DNA of 61,109 nucleotides from CAIXQW01 sp046049675 (GTDB lineage Bacteria > Bacteroidota > Bacteroidia > Chitinophagales > Chitinophagaceae). The stretch covers positions 1 to 61,109 of the forward strand of contig JBJORA010000093.1 in the NCBI GenBank assembly GCA_046049675.1, written 5' to 3'. A program made the position numbers and the translations under genes. Below, piece by piece: positions 7,309 to 17,500 of this stretch (the stretch's first letter is position 1; every line of letters starts with the position of its first letter). Under the pieces are notes generated by a model, which ran no database searches, was not told the origin of the DNA, and saw only the letters and a list, made by a program, of their open reading frames with translations.

Positions 7309-8343
7309 ATGTTGTATCGCAGCAAAGCCCCTTTACGCCTTGGTTTAGCGGGAGGAGGCACAGATGTAAGTCCTTACAGTGAAGACTTTGGTGGCGCAGT
7401 TCTCAATATGACCATTAGCTTGTTTGCACATGCTACGATCGAGCCAATTGATACTGACGTTGTGTATTTCAATTCTTTTGATAGAGGCGAAAGCGAGGAG
7501 TATAGCCTTTCTGATAGCGCTAGCTTGCCTTTAACTGGCACTTTAGATTTGCACAAAGGCGCGTTTAACCATGTGCGTGCAAAATTCGGTTGGGACAGAA
7601 GCGGCTTTAGACTCTCTACTTATGTAGATGCGCCTGCAGGTTCAGGCCTTGGGACATCTTCTACACTAGTTGTTGCCATTGTTGGTGCTTTTGTAAAAAT
7701 GCTTGGCTTGCCGCTTTCTGATTACGACATAGCACAAATGGCCTACGAAATTGAACGCAATGAACTAGGACTAGCAGGTGGCAAACAAGACCAATACGCA
7801 GCAACGTTTGGTGGCGTGAACTTTATGGAATTTTCTAGTGGAGACAAGGTGCTCGTTAATCAGCTGCGAGTTAGGTCAGAGTATATTAGCGAAATTGAGA
7901 ATAACCTATTATTGTTCTACACAGAAACTAGCAGAGACAGTGCAACAATCATTGAGAAGCAAAGTAAACAAGTTGCATCTGGTAATTCTAAAAGTATAGA
8001 AGCCATGCATATGCTTAAGCGACAAGCCTTTGATATGAAAGAGGCTTTACTTAAAGGCCAAGTACATATGATTGGCAAACTGTTGCACGAGGGGTTTGAG
8101 TATAAGCGACAAACAGCCAAAGAAGTTAGTAATACTAGCATCGACGATATTTACAATACAGCACTTGCCGCAGGTGCCTCGGGCGGCAAGATTAGTGGTG
8201 CTGGTGGCGGTGGTTTCATGGTATTTTATTGCGACCACAATAATAGATACGCTGTAATCAAAGCACTTGAAAATAAGGGTTGTGGCAGCTTTATGAAATA
8301 CCAAATTGTGCAGCACGGCTTAAAGATGTGGACGGTACAGTAG
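7309..8343 (+). CDS. hddA: GHMP family sugar kinase, D-glycero-alpha-D-manno-heptose 7-phosphate kinase type
   Basis: A 344-residue cytoplasmic kinase. The GHMP signature is complete: N-terminal KAPLRLGLAGGGTDVSPY (residues 7-24), ATP-binding PAGSGLGTSSTL (109-120), and C-terminal GGKISGAGGGGFMVF. The GGGTD start and the AGGKQDQYAATFGG segment are typical of HddA, which phosphorylates heptose 7-phosphate at C1 on the way to GDP-D-glycero-D-manno-heptose for S-layer or capsule glycans; related fucose/galactose kinases share these motifs, so the exact substrate is uncertain. The ATG at 7309 is chosen over a TTG one codon earlier because ATG is the stronger start. It stands alone, and a second paralogue is at 13402. 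Confidence 0.8.
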   Translation: MLYRSKAPLRLGLAGGGTDVSPYSEDFGGAVLNMTISLFAHATIEPIDTDVVYFNSFDRGESEEYSLSDSASLPLTGTLDLHKGAFNHVRAKFGWDRSGFRLSTYVDAPAGSGLGTSSTLVVAIVGAFVKMLGLPLSDYDIAQMAYEIERNELGLAGGKQDQYAATFGGVNFMEFSSGDKVLVNQLRVRSEYISEIENNLLLFYTETSRDSATIIEKQSKQVASGNSKSIEAMHMLKRQAFDMKEALLKGQVHMIGKLLHEGFEYKRQTAKEVSNTSIDDIYNTALAAGASGGKISGAGGGGFMVFYCDHNNRYAVIKALENKGCGSFMKYQIVQHGLKMWTVQ

Positions 8344-8412
8344 CCAATGCTCGGCCGTTTTTTGTTGGCAGGCATTCCAATAGCCAAAGCCAAGTTGGCC
8401 CTAAACAAAAAA

Positions 8413-8438
8413 GCCTAGAGATTTCTAAATCTCTAGGC
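8413..8438 (-). terminator. Rho-independent terminator after the LytTR regulator
   Basis: A perfect 11-bp stem (GCCTAGAGATT / AATCTCTAGGC) with a 4-nt loop, followed on the minus strand by TTTTTTG; on the plus strand it is followed by CAAAA, so it serves the minus-strand LytTR/sensor operon. The distance from that gene's stop (8692) is about 250 bp. The stem core matches the terminator at 1835-1864. Confidence 0.7.
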
Positions 8439-8550
8439 AAAATCAGCTATCGGGGACGCGTTAATAAGGTAAGGGATTGTTTCTCACGAGTAATGCTACT
8501 CGCTTTGTAACACAAATTTATACGCATTATCATCGCTAACGTAGGTCTAT

Positions 8551-8604
8551 TGTATGAACATGCATTTGCCTGTACAAACATGCAAATACATGTATGAACG
8601 TGCA
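8551..8604. repeat. Operator-like array, three 14-bp dyads at exact 20-bp period (right copy)
   Basis: TGTATGAACATGCA begins at 8551, TGTACAAACATGCA at 8571 and TGTATGAACGTGCA at 8591. The consensus TGTAYRAACRTGCA is a near-inverted repeat around AA. Spacers are 6 nt. It is the better-preserved partner of the array at 6863-6915. Confidence 0.7.
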
Positions 8605-8691
8605 AATTCGCCTTCAAATACTAATCTCCTACAAGTAAATATTGACTAAAACTGGGTTTTTGACACGCATTACACCGCACAAAAGCCGCTC

Positions 8692-9408
8692 TTAAAGTAC
8701 AATTTTGGCCTCAAAATCTTCTTTAAAGCTGGCGCCAATCGGGATTTCCGCATTATCAGCCATAATCACGGTGCCGGGGCGAGCACGGAGGTACTTCACA
8801 ATTGATCGCATATTTATGATATGGGATTTATGGATGCGCATAAACATCGTGCGTGGCAACAGCTTGTCAAACTCGCCCAAGGGCTTTACAATAGTATGTT
8901 TTGGCATCTTGTCTAAGTAAACAAGTGTGTAGTTGCCCTTTGCTTCTAGGCGAATAATGCTACTCACTGGTACCACAACGTTACCATCTTCGGTAGGTAA
9001 GCCTAGTAGTTCTTTCATTGGCAAATCCTGTTTGACCTGCGTTGATGCCACTATGTCTTTCACTGCGTTCTGCAGTGCCGCAACGAGCTTTGGCACTTCT
9101 ATGGGTTTAAGTAGGTACGCGTGCACCTTAAAGTCGTACATCTTTATGGCATGCTCTGGGTATGCAGAAATAATGATAATCTTGTATTGCGATACATCTA
9201 TCGCTTGCAGCAAATCGTAGATTTGTTTAGCGGCTATTTGAATGTCTAGCAAAAGAATCTGAGGGCTGTGTGCGTAGATTGCTTCTAGTGCAATATCCAT
9301 ATTAGTGCACTTGGCAGCTACTGTAATATTGGGCAAATACTTTTGTACTACGGATTCTACAAAGTCACCTATTAGTTGCTCGTCATCAAGAATTACTGCC
9401 TTTATCAT
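8692..9408 (-). CDS. LytTR-family response regulator
   Basis: A 238-residue two-component regulator: receiver domain at residues 1-115 with acidic pocket D8/D9, phosphoacceptor D55 (ILLLDIQI), S81 and K101 (LLKP), then a linker and a LytTR DNA-binding domain at about 140-236 (IIRLEAKGNYTLVYL, MRIHKSHIINMRSI). Its start lies inside the last codons of the sensor gene (23-bp overlap), so the two are translationally coupled and form a LytS/LytR-type pair. The regulon is not evident; LytTR proteins bind direct repeats with about 20-bp spacing, and the arrays at 8551-8604 and 6863-6915 are the nearest such candidates. Confidence 0.9.
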   Translation of the reverse strand: MIKAVILDDEQLIGDFVESVVQKYLPNITVAAKCTNMDIALEAIYAHSPQILLLDIQIAAKQIYDLLQAIDVSQYKIIIISAYPEHAIKMYDFKVHAYLLKPIEVPKLVAALQNAVKDIVASTQVKQDLPMKELLGLPTEDGNVVVPVSSIIRLEAKGNYTLVYLDKMPKHTIVKPLGEFDKLLPRTMFMRIHKSHIINMRSIVKYLRARPGTVIMADNAEIPIGASFKEDFEAKIVL

Positions 9409-12262
9409 TCGCTACTAGTATTTTATTAAATGTTATTGTACTTACCAAACCTGTACCTTTCTCGCCGGCAAGGTTTTCATACGTATATAACGTATTAAAT
9501 GCCATAAACTTATTTACCGTTTCTGCACGCTGCCCAATTAATTTTAAGCCTTGGCTATCCTTGCTTTTTTGAATATTTGCAATACCACTGCCGTTGTCCG
9601 TTATACGACACACAATCGTATCACCATTACTGGTAATACTAATTGCAATCCGTAATACGGTGTTGGCATCGTTAAAATGCTTTATTGAGTTTTCTATAAT
9701 TGGCTGTATCAATAAAGATGGAATTTGATACGGCAGTAACTCGTCGTCAATATCAAAACTAAATTCCAATCTCGATGTCCGATTAATTTTCTGTAGATCT
9801 AGGTAACTTGTTAGATATTTTTTTTCGTCAGCAATTGTATGTGATAATTGCTCCGACTTTGTTAGCGTATGCCTAATAATACTAGAGAACTTAATGATAT
9901 ACTCATCTGCCTTATCATACAGATCCCTAAACATTAAGGATTGCAATGCTGTAAGCGAATTAAAAATAAAGTGTGGATTGATTTTAGCAGACCATGCAGC
10001 AAGCTTTAGATTTAATTCTTCTTGCTCGCGTTCTTGTGCCAGTATTTTTTTTGCAAAAGCGCGTTTTTGATAGCGGTTTGCAAAATACCAAATCAGAAAT
10101 ATTAATGCTGCCGCAAGTAGGAGGTAGAAAAGCGGGTGTTGGTACCACTTGGCATTAATTCTTATAGTGATGCTAATTTTTTTAGACGCAATGCCGGCTG
10201 CATCTGTTGCATATACGCTTACCACATAGTCGCCAGGTTGATACTTAGCGAAATCTATGTAATTGTCTGTGGTAGTAATTACTTGCCCGTTGTTAATTTG
10301 ATAGTGAAAGTCTATTACACCGTCAGAAAAGAAATTAACAGCATCAAAATAAAGCTTAACGCCTTTATCACTCGCTATTATTTCCTTGCCATCTATGTCA
10401 AGCCGTTTTGTACCATCAAAAGCAGAAGTAAACAGCATATTAATAAAGCTGGTGGTGTCTTGCCCTGCAGCAAGCGGAATAATGCTAAAGCCTTCTTTTG
10501 TGGCTGCATAAATGGTGTCATTTGAAACACAGAGGTCGTTTACAGTATTAGTACTAAGACCTGCATCTGTATTAATAATAGGTTCAAACTTACCATCTGC
10601 GTATATCATTATGCCGCGATGTGTGGCAAAATAAATCTTATGCTTATAAACATTGGCCTTTGAAATTTTATATGGATTAAGAGGAAAGTTAGTGATAGGG
10701 ATGAATGGCTTAATACCTTGCTTTGTGTACTTAAAAAGGCCGTCTTCTGCAGTTAGTATAAGTAGTTCATCATTGAAGTCCAGTAATTGGATGATGCGAG
10801 AGCTTGCAGAGTCTACAATTTGACTAGTGTTGGTTCTAGTGTTAAATTTGACTAGTTTTTTGTAAGATGAATAGTATAGCTCATTGTGAAATGCATGAAT
10901 GCTGGTAAGCAATGTATTAACACCAACCGAATACGTTGAGTCTTTTGACTTGATTTCAAGCGTGCTATTTCCAGTAATAAATAATGTGTCTCTAAAGCAA
11001 GTGGCGCCTTTAATTGCAATTGCAAATACATCATGCGCTTGGTTATAAGAATTATTTGTTCGATTAAAAATAATCGGGCCATAATCTGTACCAATAAAAA
11101 CTTTATTTTCTATCCATGGCACAAATGTCACTACGCGTTGTTGACCAATTAATGGAGCATCAAGGCCAATCGGTATATTCTTAGAGCTGAAGTTTTTATA
11201 GTTGAATATATCAAGAGTCCTATCAACATTGCCAAGAAAAACGTCAGCGCCTAGTTTTGCTATGGTGTTTACTGCTTTTTTTGTGCTATTACGCTCGAAG
11301 TTGAAAAGATTGTTCTTTTTAATTACGAAAGCTCCATTGTCTACGGTTGTGTAGAGTATATCATCCCCAGGCAAGCATATTGCAGCAGTTACATGGTCTG
11401 CACACGCGTAGGATAATACTTCATTGGTATTTCTATTAACAACATCAATTCGGTTATTGCCAAATAGTACAATTTTATCGTTGTTGTAATATATAAGCGA
11501 CCGTGTTCTTCTATATAAAATATTCGAGAAAAACTTCTCGTCTTTTGTTATTTGTAATTTCAGTTTACCGTTTTCAGTTTTGAAGTAATAAATATTACTA
11601 CCAATTGTGGCAATATTGCACACGACATCGCACTTAGGAGATTGTGCAACTTCGCTTAGCTTGTTGTCACTGTAAACCAGTGTTCTGTGGCTTCCTACAA
11701 AATACAATTTCTCTTGAAACTTGACCACCTTTAAGAAATTCTCCTTTAAAATGCGTTCGTGGTCCTCAAAAAGTGTGGTTACTTGCGAGCCAACAATTTT
11801 CACAATTTTATTCTTGGCAGTACCTAGAACTATTATCGTTTGTTTGTCAGCCTCAAAAATTTCAACTGGGTATGCAGAAAGTTGAATTTGAGCCAACATA
11901 GGATCATTCTTTGGCGTATACAAGCTATCGTTTCTGATATAACATACTTCGTGCGAATAGGTACAAATCCAAAGTCGATCGTGAGAGTCATAGAACAACC
12001 TCAAAACTTCATTATTTGGTAGACCTTCTACTTTTGTATATGCTTTGGCACTGTGACCGTTAAACTTAAATAAACCCGCATCAGTGCCTATCCATAAGTA
12101 TTGCCTCTTATCCAAGCAAGCGGAGTAAATTGTATTTGTAGGTAAAAATTTTGTTCCTTCATAGCGTGTAACACTACTAGTCAAGCTGAATTGTGCCCAA
12201 CTGCTTTTTGCTAGGGCGCAGGCCACTAGTAGTAAGACAATATGTAGACGCAATTGACGCAT
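9386..12262 (-). CDS. Reg_prop/Y_Y_Y sensor histidine kinase of the LytS (HisKA_7TM-less, His_kinase) type
   Basis: A 958-residue inner-membrane sensor. Signal peptide at residues 1-23 (ending AKSSWAQ), then a periplasmic two-bladed beta-propeller region of Reg_prop repeats (for example YLWIGTDAGLFKFNG, RLWICTYSHEV), a Y_Y_Y-type Ig-like domain near 640-700, one transmembrane helix at about 709-728, a short coiled coil, and a LytS-type kinase domain with the phosphoacceptor in INPHFIFNSL (H764), N-box IQPIIENSIKH (852-862) and G-box DNGSGI (889-894). It probably senses an extracellular glycan or envelope signal and phosphorylates the overlapping LytTR regulator. The ATG at 12262 begins directly with the signal peptide. 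Confidence 0.88.
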   Translation of the reverse strand: MRQLRLHIVLLLVACALAKSSWAQFSLTSSVTRYEGTKFLPTNTIYSACLDKRQYLWIGTDAGLFKFNGHSAKAYTKVEGLPNNEVLRLFYDSHDRLWICTYSHEVCYIRNDSLYTPKNDPMLAQIQLSAYPVEIFEADKQTIIVLGTAKNKIVKIVGSQVTTLFEDHERILKENFLKVVKFQEKLYFVGSHRTLVYSDNKLSEVAQSPKCDVVCNIATIGSNIYYFKTENGKLKLQITKDEKFFSNILYRRTRSLIYYNNDKIVLFGNNRIDVVNRNTNEVLSYACADHVTAAICLPGDDILYTTVDNGAFVIKKNNLFNFERNSTKKAVNTIAKLGADVFLGNVDRTLDIFNYKNFSSKNIPIGLDAPLIGQQRVVTFVPWIENKVFIGTDYGPIIFNRTNNSYNQAHDVFAIAIKGATCFRDTLFITGNSTLEIKSKDSTYSVGVNTLLTSIHAFHNELYYSSYKKLVKFNTRTNTSQIVDSASSRIIQLLDFNDELLILTAEDGLFKYTKQGIKPFIPITNFPLNPYKISKANVYKHKIYFATHRGIMIYADGKFEPIINTDAGLSTNTVNDLCVSNDTIYAATKEGFSIIPLAAGQDTTSFINMLFTSAFDGTKRLDIDGKEIIASDKGVKLYFDAVNFFSDGVIDFHYQINNGQVITTTDNYIDFAKYQPGDYVVSVYATDAAGIASKKISITIRINAKWYQHPLFYLLLAAALIFLIWYFANRYQKRAFAKKILAQEREQEELNLKLAAWSAKINPHFIFNSLTALQSLMFRDLYDKADEYIIKFSSIIRHTLTKSEQLSHTIADEKKYLTSYLDLQKINRTSRLEFSFDIDDELLPYQIPSLLIQPIIENSIKHFNDANTVLRIAISITSNGDTIVCRITDNGSGIANIQKSKDSQGLKLIGQRAETVNKFMAFNTLYTYENLAGEKGTGLVSTITFNKILVANDKGSNS

Positions 12263-12431
12263 TTAATTGACGCAAATTCTGGCTAGCTGTTTAGCAAGGC
12301 ACTCAATACGGTAAAAATAGGGCATTTGTTATTAATTGGACACTTGCATCAGCCTTATGTACCACAGCTAAGCCAAGTAGTATAACTATCTCATTAAACC
12401 CTTCCCTATTTTTTACATAATTTTACCCGAT

Positions 12432-13370
12432 ATGGCAACAAAAGTACTCGTTACAGGCGGAGCAGGTTATTTGGGCACAACAATGGTACCACATCTTGTA
12501 TCATTGGGTTACGACGTAACAGTAGTAGATAACCTACTATTTAAGCAACAAGTTTTTTTGGACTTGTGTCAGTATAAAAATTTCACCTTTATCAAAGGCG
12601 ATGTGCGCAACCACAAAGTGATGCAGCCATTGCTAAAAGCTGCGGATATCATTATACCGCTTGCTGCGCTTGTTGGGGCACCTTTGTGCGCGCTCAACGA
12701 ACAAACAACGATAGAAATTAATCGCGACTCTGTTATTTGGCTCAATAAAAATCGTAGCAAAAACCAGCTGATGCTTTTCCCTACTACCAATAGTGGTTAT
12801 GGTATAGGGCAAGCAGATATTCATTGTACAGAAGAAACACCATTGCAGCCAATTAGCTTATACGGCACCACAAAAAGCGAGGCAGAATACGACTTACTTC
12901 AAAGCGAAAACGTCATCACTTATCGCCTTGCAACAGTTTTTGGCATGAGCCCACGTATGCGACTTGACTTATTGGTAAACGACTTTACCTATAAAGCTTA
13001 TAGCCAAAAGTTTATAGTACTATTTGAAAGTCATTTTATGCGCAACTATATACATGTGCGCGACGTTTGCAAAGCTTTTGTGCATGGCATTAATAATTTC
13101 GACGCCATGAAAAATACTACTTACAATGTAGGTCTTAGTAGTGCTAATCTCAGTAAAATGGATCTTGCACTAGAAATCAAAAAGCAAGTGCCAGAATTTT
13201 ATATTACAGAAAGTGAAATCAATAAAGATCCAGACCAGCGCAACTACATTATTAGTAATGCCAAGATAGAAGCTACTGGATATATGCCTGATGTAGATTT
13301 ACAAATGGGCATTACTGAATTGCTTAAAGGATTTGCATTGATGAATACCAACCAATACAGCAATGTATAG
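12432..13370 (+). CDS. NAD-dependent sugar epimerase/dehydratase (extended SDR)
   Basis: A 312-residue extended short-chain dehydrogenase. The nucleotide-binding motif GGAGYLG is at residues 9-15, the acidic residue after beta-2 is in VVDN, and the catalytic residues are in TTNSGYG and YGTTK (Tyr and Lys). Such enzymes modify nucleotide-linked sugars in the cytoplasm. It is followed 31 bp later by a GHMP kinase, so the two probably form an operon for making an activated heptose or deoxysugar. The exact substrate cannot be read from the sequence. An ATG start with a Bacteroidota-like A-rich leader. Confidence 0.85.
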   Translation: MATKVLVTGGAGYLGTTMVPHLVSLGYDVTVVDNLLFKQQVFLDLCQYKNFTFIKGDVRNHKVMQPLLKAADIIIPLAALVGAPLCALNEQTTIEINRDSVIWLNKNRSKNQLMLFPTTNSGYGIGQADIHCTEETPLQPISLYGTTKSEAEYDLLQSENVITYRLATVFGMSPRMRLDLLVNDFTYKAYSQKFIVLFESHFMRNYIHVRDVCKAFVHGINNFDAMKNTTYNVGLSSANLSKMDLALEIKKQVPEFYITESEINKDPDQRNYIISNAKIEATGYMPDVDLQMGITELLKGFALMNTNQYSNV

Positions 13371-13401
13371 TTTACAACAAACACAATAGCGTTTTATACC
13401 A

Positions 13402-14388
13402 ATGATAATAACAAAAACGCCCTTTAGGGTTTCTTTTTTTGGTGGTGGTACAGACTACCCAGACTACTTTCACGAATTTGGTGGTAGTGTAGTAAGTACA
13501 TCTATTAACCACTACATGTATATCACGGTAAAACCCATTCTTGGCGTAAGCGATTACAAATATCGCGTGGCCTATAGCAAGTTAGAAATTTGCGACGATG
13601 TAAACGACATACAACATCCAGTAGTGCGTGAAGCCATCAAGCTACTTGGTATTGAGCATGGTTTAGAAATAAATATTATTAGCGACTTGCCAGCGCGCAC
13701 AGGTATTGGCAGCAGTAGCAGTTTTACAGTAGGTTTGCTCAATGCCTTGTACACCATGCAGGGTATTAGTAAAAGCAAACACGAGCTGGCCCTAGCTGCT
13801 ATTAATATGGAGCAGGTGATACTAGGTGAGCGCGTAGGTGTGCAAGACCAATTGGCTGCAGCACATGGTGGCCTCAATCATATGCAGTTTAGTGCTAGCG
13901 ATCTAAAGGTGCAGGCGCTAACACTCAATCATCAGCGCAGCCTTGCTTTGCAGAGTAATTTGCTGATGTTTTATACTGGCATCAGTCGATTTGCGTCCGA
14001 AATTTTGGAAGAGCAGGTAAAGAATACCCAAGAAAAAAAGGTTAACGTAGAGCTTAGCGATATCCACGCCATGGTGGCAGAAGGTATTGGCATCTTACAA
14101 AACACAGATACCGATTTAGACGATTTTGGTCGACTGCTGCACAAAGCCTGGATGACTAAGAAGAAACTCAGTGCTAGCATTAGCAATACTCACCTTGACG
14201 ATATCTACAATCGTGCAACTGCGGCTGGTGCACTTGGCGGCAAACTGCTTGGTGCTGGCGGTGGCGGATTCTTTGTTTTTTATGTGCCTGCTGCGCAACA
14301 AAATGCAGTGCGTAAAGCGCTAGCGGACCTCAAAGAAGTAATTTTTGAATTTGAGGACGAAGGTGCAAGCGTTTTGTATAAGAGTTAA
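13402..14388 (+). CDS. GHMP family sugar kinase (second, heptose-kinase-like)
   Basis: A 328-residue kinase with GHMP motifs TPFRVSFFGGGTDYPDY (residues 6-22), ATP loop PARTGIGSSSSFTVGL (97-112), GVQDQLAAAHGG, and C-terminal GGKLLGAGGGGFFVF. It resembles the protein at 7309 in layout but differs in the first motif (FFGGGTDYPD rather than LAGGGTDVSP) and in the GERVGVQDQ region, so it is probably a paralogue acting on a related phosphosugar, for example a heptose-7-phosphate kinase or L-fucokinase-like enzyme. It lies 31 bp after the SDR gene and is likely co-transcribed with it. Confidence 0.8.
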   Translation: MIITKTPFRVSFFGGGTDYPDYFHEFGGSVVSTSINHYMYITVKPILGVSDYKYRVAYSKLEICDDVNDIQHPVVREAIKLLGIEHGLEINIISDLPARTGIGSSSSFTVGLLNALYTMQGISKSKHELALAAINMEQVILGERVGVQDQLAAAHGGLNHMQFSASDLKVQALTLNHQRSLALQSNLLMFYTGISRFASEILEEQVKNTQEKKVNVELSDIHAMVAEGIGILQNTDTDLDDFGRLLHKAWMTKKKLSASISNTHLDDIYNRATAAGALGGKLLGAGGGGFFVFYVPAAQQNAVRKALADLKEVIFEFEDEGASVLYKS

Positions 14389-14426
14389 GACTATACAACT
14401 ACTGTAAAATTCTAGCCAAACAGTAA

Positions 14427-14446
14427 GGCAAAAGCGCTTATTTGCC
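14427..14446 (+). terminator. Possible terminator after the SDR-kinase operon
   Basis: GGCAAAAGCGCTTATTTGCC is nearly palindromic and is followed by TATATTTGTTTTGGTTTC, a T-rich but interrupted tail. It lies 39 bp after the kinase stop. Confidence 0.4.
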
Positions 14447-14454
14447 TATATTTG
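14447..14454 (+). promoter_or_regulatory. Candidate -7 element of the large T9SS repeat protein
   Basis: TATATTTG matches TAnnTTTG, 126 nt before the ATG at 14580. No clear -33 element. It abuts the hairpin at 14427-14446. Confidence 0.35.
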
Positions 14455-14579
14455 TTTTGGTTTCTAATGTGATTACTTGTTAAGGCTAACCTATTTGTTA
14501 GATGTATATGTGTTACACCCGACATTTAAGTATTGCTTCGGCTACTGATTGCATTGCAAATCAAACAAAGTGAACTGTC

Positions 14580-17500
14580 ATGCCAACGAAACTTTTTGTA
14601 ATGAATTTGAAATCCCTTGTATGCCTAATTCTTTTTGGATTCTGTAGTACCTACAATGTAAATGCCCAAATCGGCATTCAAGGTCATGTAATAGGCGGTC
14701 TCCAAGCTGATGGACACCAGATACTCTATCATACAAAGTTTCACTATGATAATGTAGGCAATAAGATTATTTACGGATCTTTTGAAAGTACTACCATGCC
14801 TCTTAATCCTCCCGCCAATACTGTTACTGCTACAAATAATGGCATCCACGACATGTACCTTATCAAACATGATGTTTTTGGAAATTTTCTCTGGGGTTTT
14901 GGTCTAGGAGGTTCGGAAGAAGATGGCATATTAGATGCTACTACTGATGCTTCTGGCGACATTTACATTTGTGGATACTTCCGCGATTCAGTTGATATGG
15001 ACCCTAGCCCAACTGCCAGCTACTGGCTTGTAAATCCTTTGAGTACTGGCACTAACGCTGGTTACGCTGGTGATATCTTCTTAGCCAAATACAGTGCTAG
15101 CGGTGTTTTCCAATGGGCCTTTTCTATAGGCAGCTCCAATACTAATGATATAGCCACAGGTGTAAAGGTATCAAACAGTGGCAGTGTATACATCGTTGGC
15201 CAATTCAACCAAGCATGCGACTTTAATCCTGGGCCAGGCACTGCTACACTGGTTCCCGCAAATGGTTTAGGTTTTTTAGCCAAATATTCCGCAGCTAATG
15301 GTAGCTATATTTTTGCCTTAAACTTTGGTGGACCAAGTGCTAACAGTAGCGGTCAACAGTTGGAATTGCTTAATAATGAGCAAGTGGCTCTCATTGGTAC
15401 GCTAGTAGGTACAAATGTAGATATGGATCCTTCAGCTGGTACCTTTCTCTTAACAGCTCCCACTAATCAACCACTTATTACAATCTACGATACAAATTTT
15501 GCATTTATTGATGCCTATACAGTTCCTTGCACTAGTATTGGAACTTTTGTAGATGGCGATACTGCTGGGAATGCCATCTACCTCACAGGTTGGGTCGGCG
15601 GAACAAATATCGATTTTGACCCAAGTGCTTCTAATACAGCTAACACGTCTAACGGAGCTGCAGATTTTTTTGTAGTTAAATACGATTATGCCTTAAACCA
15701 TCAATGGTCACAAGTTCTAGGTAGCACAGGTGAAGACCGTGGTTACGCAATTGATGTTGTTCAAGATAAAGTTTACTATGCCGGTTTCTTTGCTAGCACC
15801 TGCGATTTTGACGCAAGTATTGCAATTGACAACCTTACGTCCTCTGGCAACCGCGATGGCTTCATATCTAAGCTCGATACATCTGGCAATTATTTTTGTA
15901 CAAAACAAATTGGTGGCACTTTAGAAGACGAAATACATGGCATACATGCACTCACCAATGATACGCTTTGGCTAGGGGGCCACTTCACCAATTCAGCATC
16001 ATTTGCACCAACGGGTGCTTTTCAATCAGCTACTAGCAATGGGTCGCAAGATATCTTCTTAATGAAGTACAAGCTAATTTGCAACCCTATTTTTGATACT
16101 GTTTATGCCGACTTTGCATATGGCGATCCTAATCCCTGTGACTTTACTTGGCTAGTAGATTTCTTTAGTACGAGTTACGCCTTTACTGGTATTGCATCCT
16201 ATGCATGGAACTTTGGAGATCCATCTAGCGGTAGTTTAGATACAAGCTCTTTACAAAATCCAACACACCTTTACTCGTTCCCAGGTACTTATACTGTTAC
16301 TTTGGTCGTAACTAGCGCTGGTGGCTTGGTAGATACTATGCAAACTATCATTGTCATTGATCCACCATTAACGCAAGTTACTACAGGCCCTTCTGACACG
16401 ATTTGCATTGGCCAAAGTGCACAATTATCGGCTTGCTGCGCTGCCTACTATGATTGGTCGCCGAGCGCAACGCTCAACAATCCCAATATCGATAATCCAA
16501 TAGCTACGCCATTTATTACAACTGTGTACACGGTAACTGCATCTGATATGAATGGATGCACTGCAACAAATACACAAGAAGTTGTGGTATTACCGCCAGC
16601 AAATGTCCAAATTACACCTTCTACTAATAGCCCTTGCTTAAATGATACCATTACGCTAACAGCTACGGGGTCATCACTATATACATGGACACCAACGCCC
16701 GGTCTTAGTGTAAGTTCTCAGAATTCTGCTGATGTAATTATTACTAATACATCACAAACTTATACTGTTACGGCCACAGATAACATAGGCTGTACCACTT
16801 CTACAACAATTAATATTAATGCTAGTGTGCCAAATATTACCATCACTGGCGACGATACTTTATGCCTTGGGCAAAGTACAACACTTGTAGCAAGTGGCGC
16901 AACAAGCTACAGTTGGACTGGTGGTATTAGCAACAATACTGCCTTCACGCCTAACACAACTACAACGTATACCGTTACTGGTACAAATGCAAACGGCTGC
17001 ACTTCTACAGCAAGCATTACTGTAGTGGTAGTTAATCTTAGCGCGCAAACTGGTACCACAACTACAATATGCCAAGGCCTAAGTACACAGCTTTCTGCAT
17101 GCTGCGGCACAAGTTACGCATGGACGCCATCGGCTTCGCTCAGTAATCCTCTTATTGCAAATCCATCGGCAAATCCTGCTACAAATACAACGTACACTGT
17201 ATTAGTGACAGATGCTAACGGATGCACTGCAACAAATACACAACAAGTCAATGTATTGCCAGCACCAACAGCTCAAATAAGCAGCTCTAGCACTAATCCG
17301 TGCTTAAATGATACCATTACTTTAACTGCAAGTGGTGGTGTACAGTATACATGGACAGCAACGCCTGGCCTTTCTGTAAGCTCACAAAATACTGCACAAG
17401 CCATTATAAGTAATCCAACACAAACATATACAGTTACGGCAACTGATAATGATGGCTGCACCACTTCAACAATTATCAATATCAACGCTTCTATTCCGGC

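Larger units (their letters stand above)
8344..8691. other. Intergenic region between convergent genes, with a terminator and an operator-like array
   Basis: It contains the terminator at 8413-8438 and the 20-bp-period array at 8551-8604. No gene is seen. Confidence 0.6.

Noticed and set aside
10136..10525. 129-codon plus-strand frame inside the sensor kinase gene
   Set aside because: Shadow; the Reg_prop sensor is continuous in the opposite strand.
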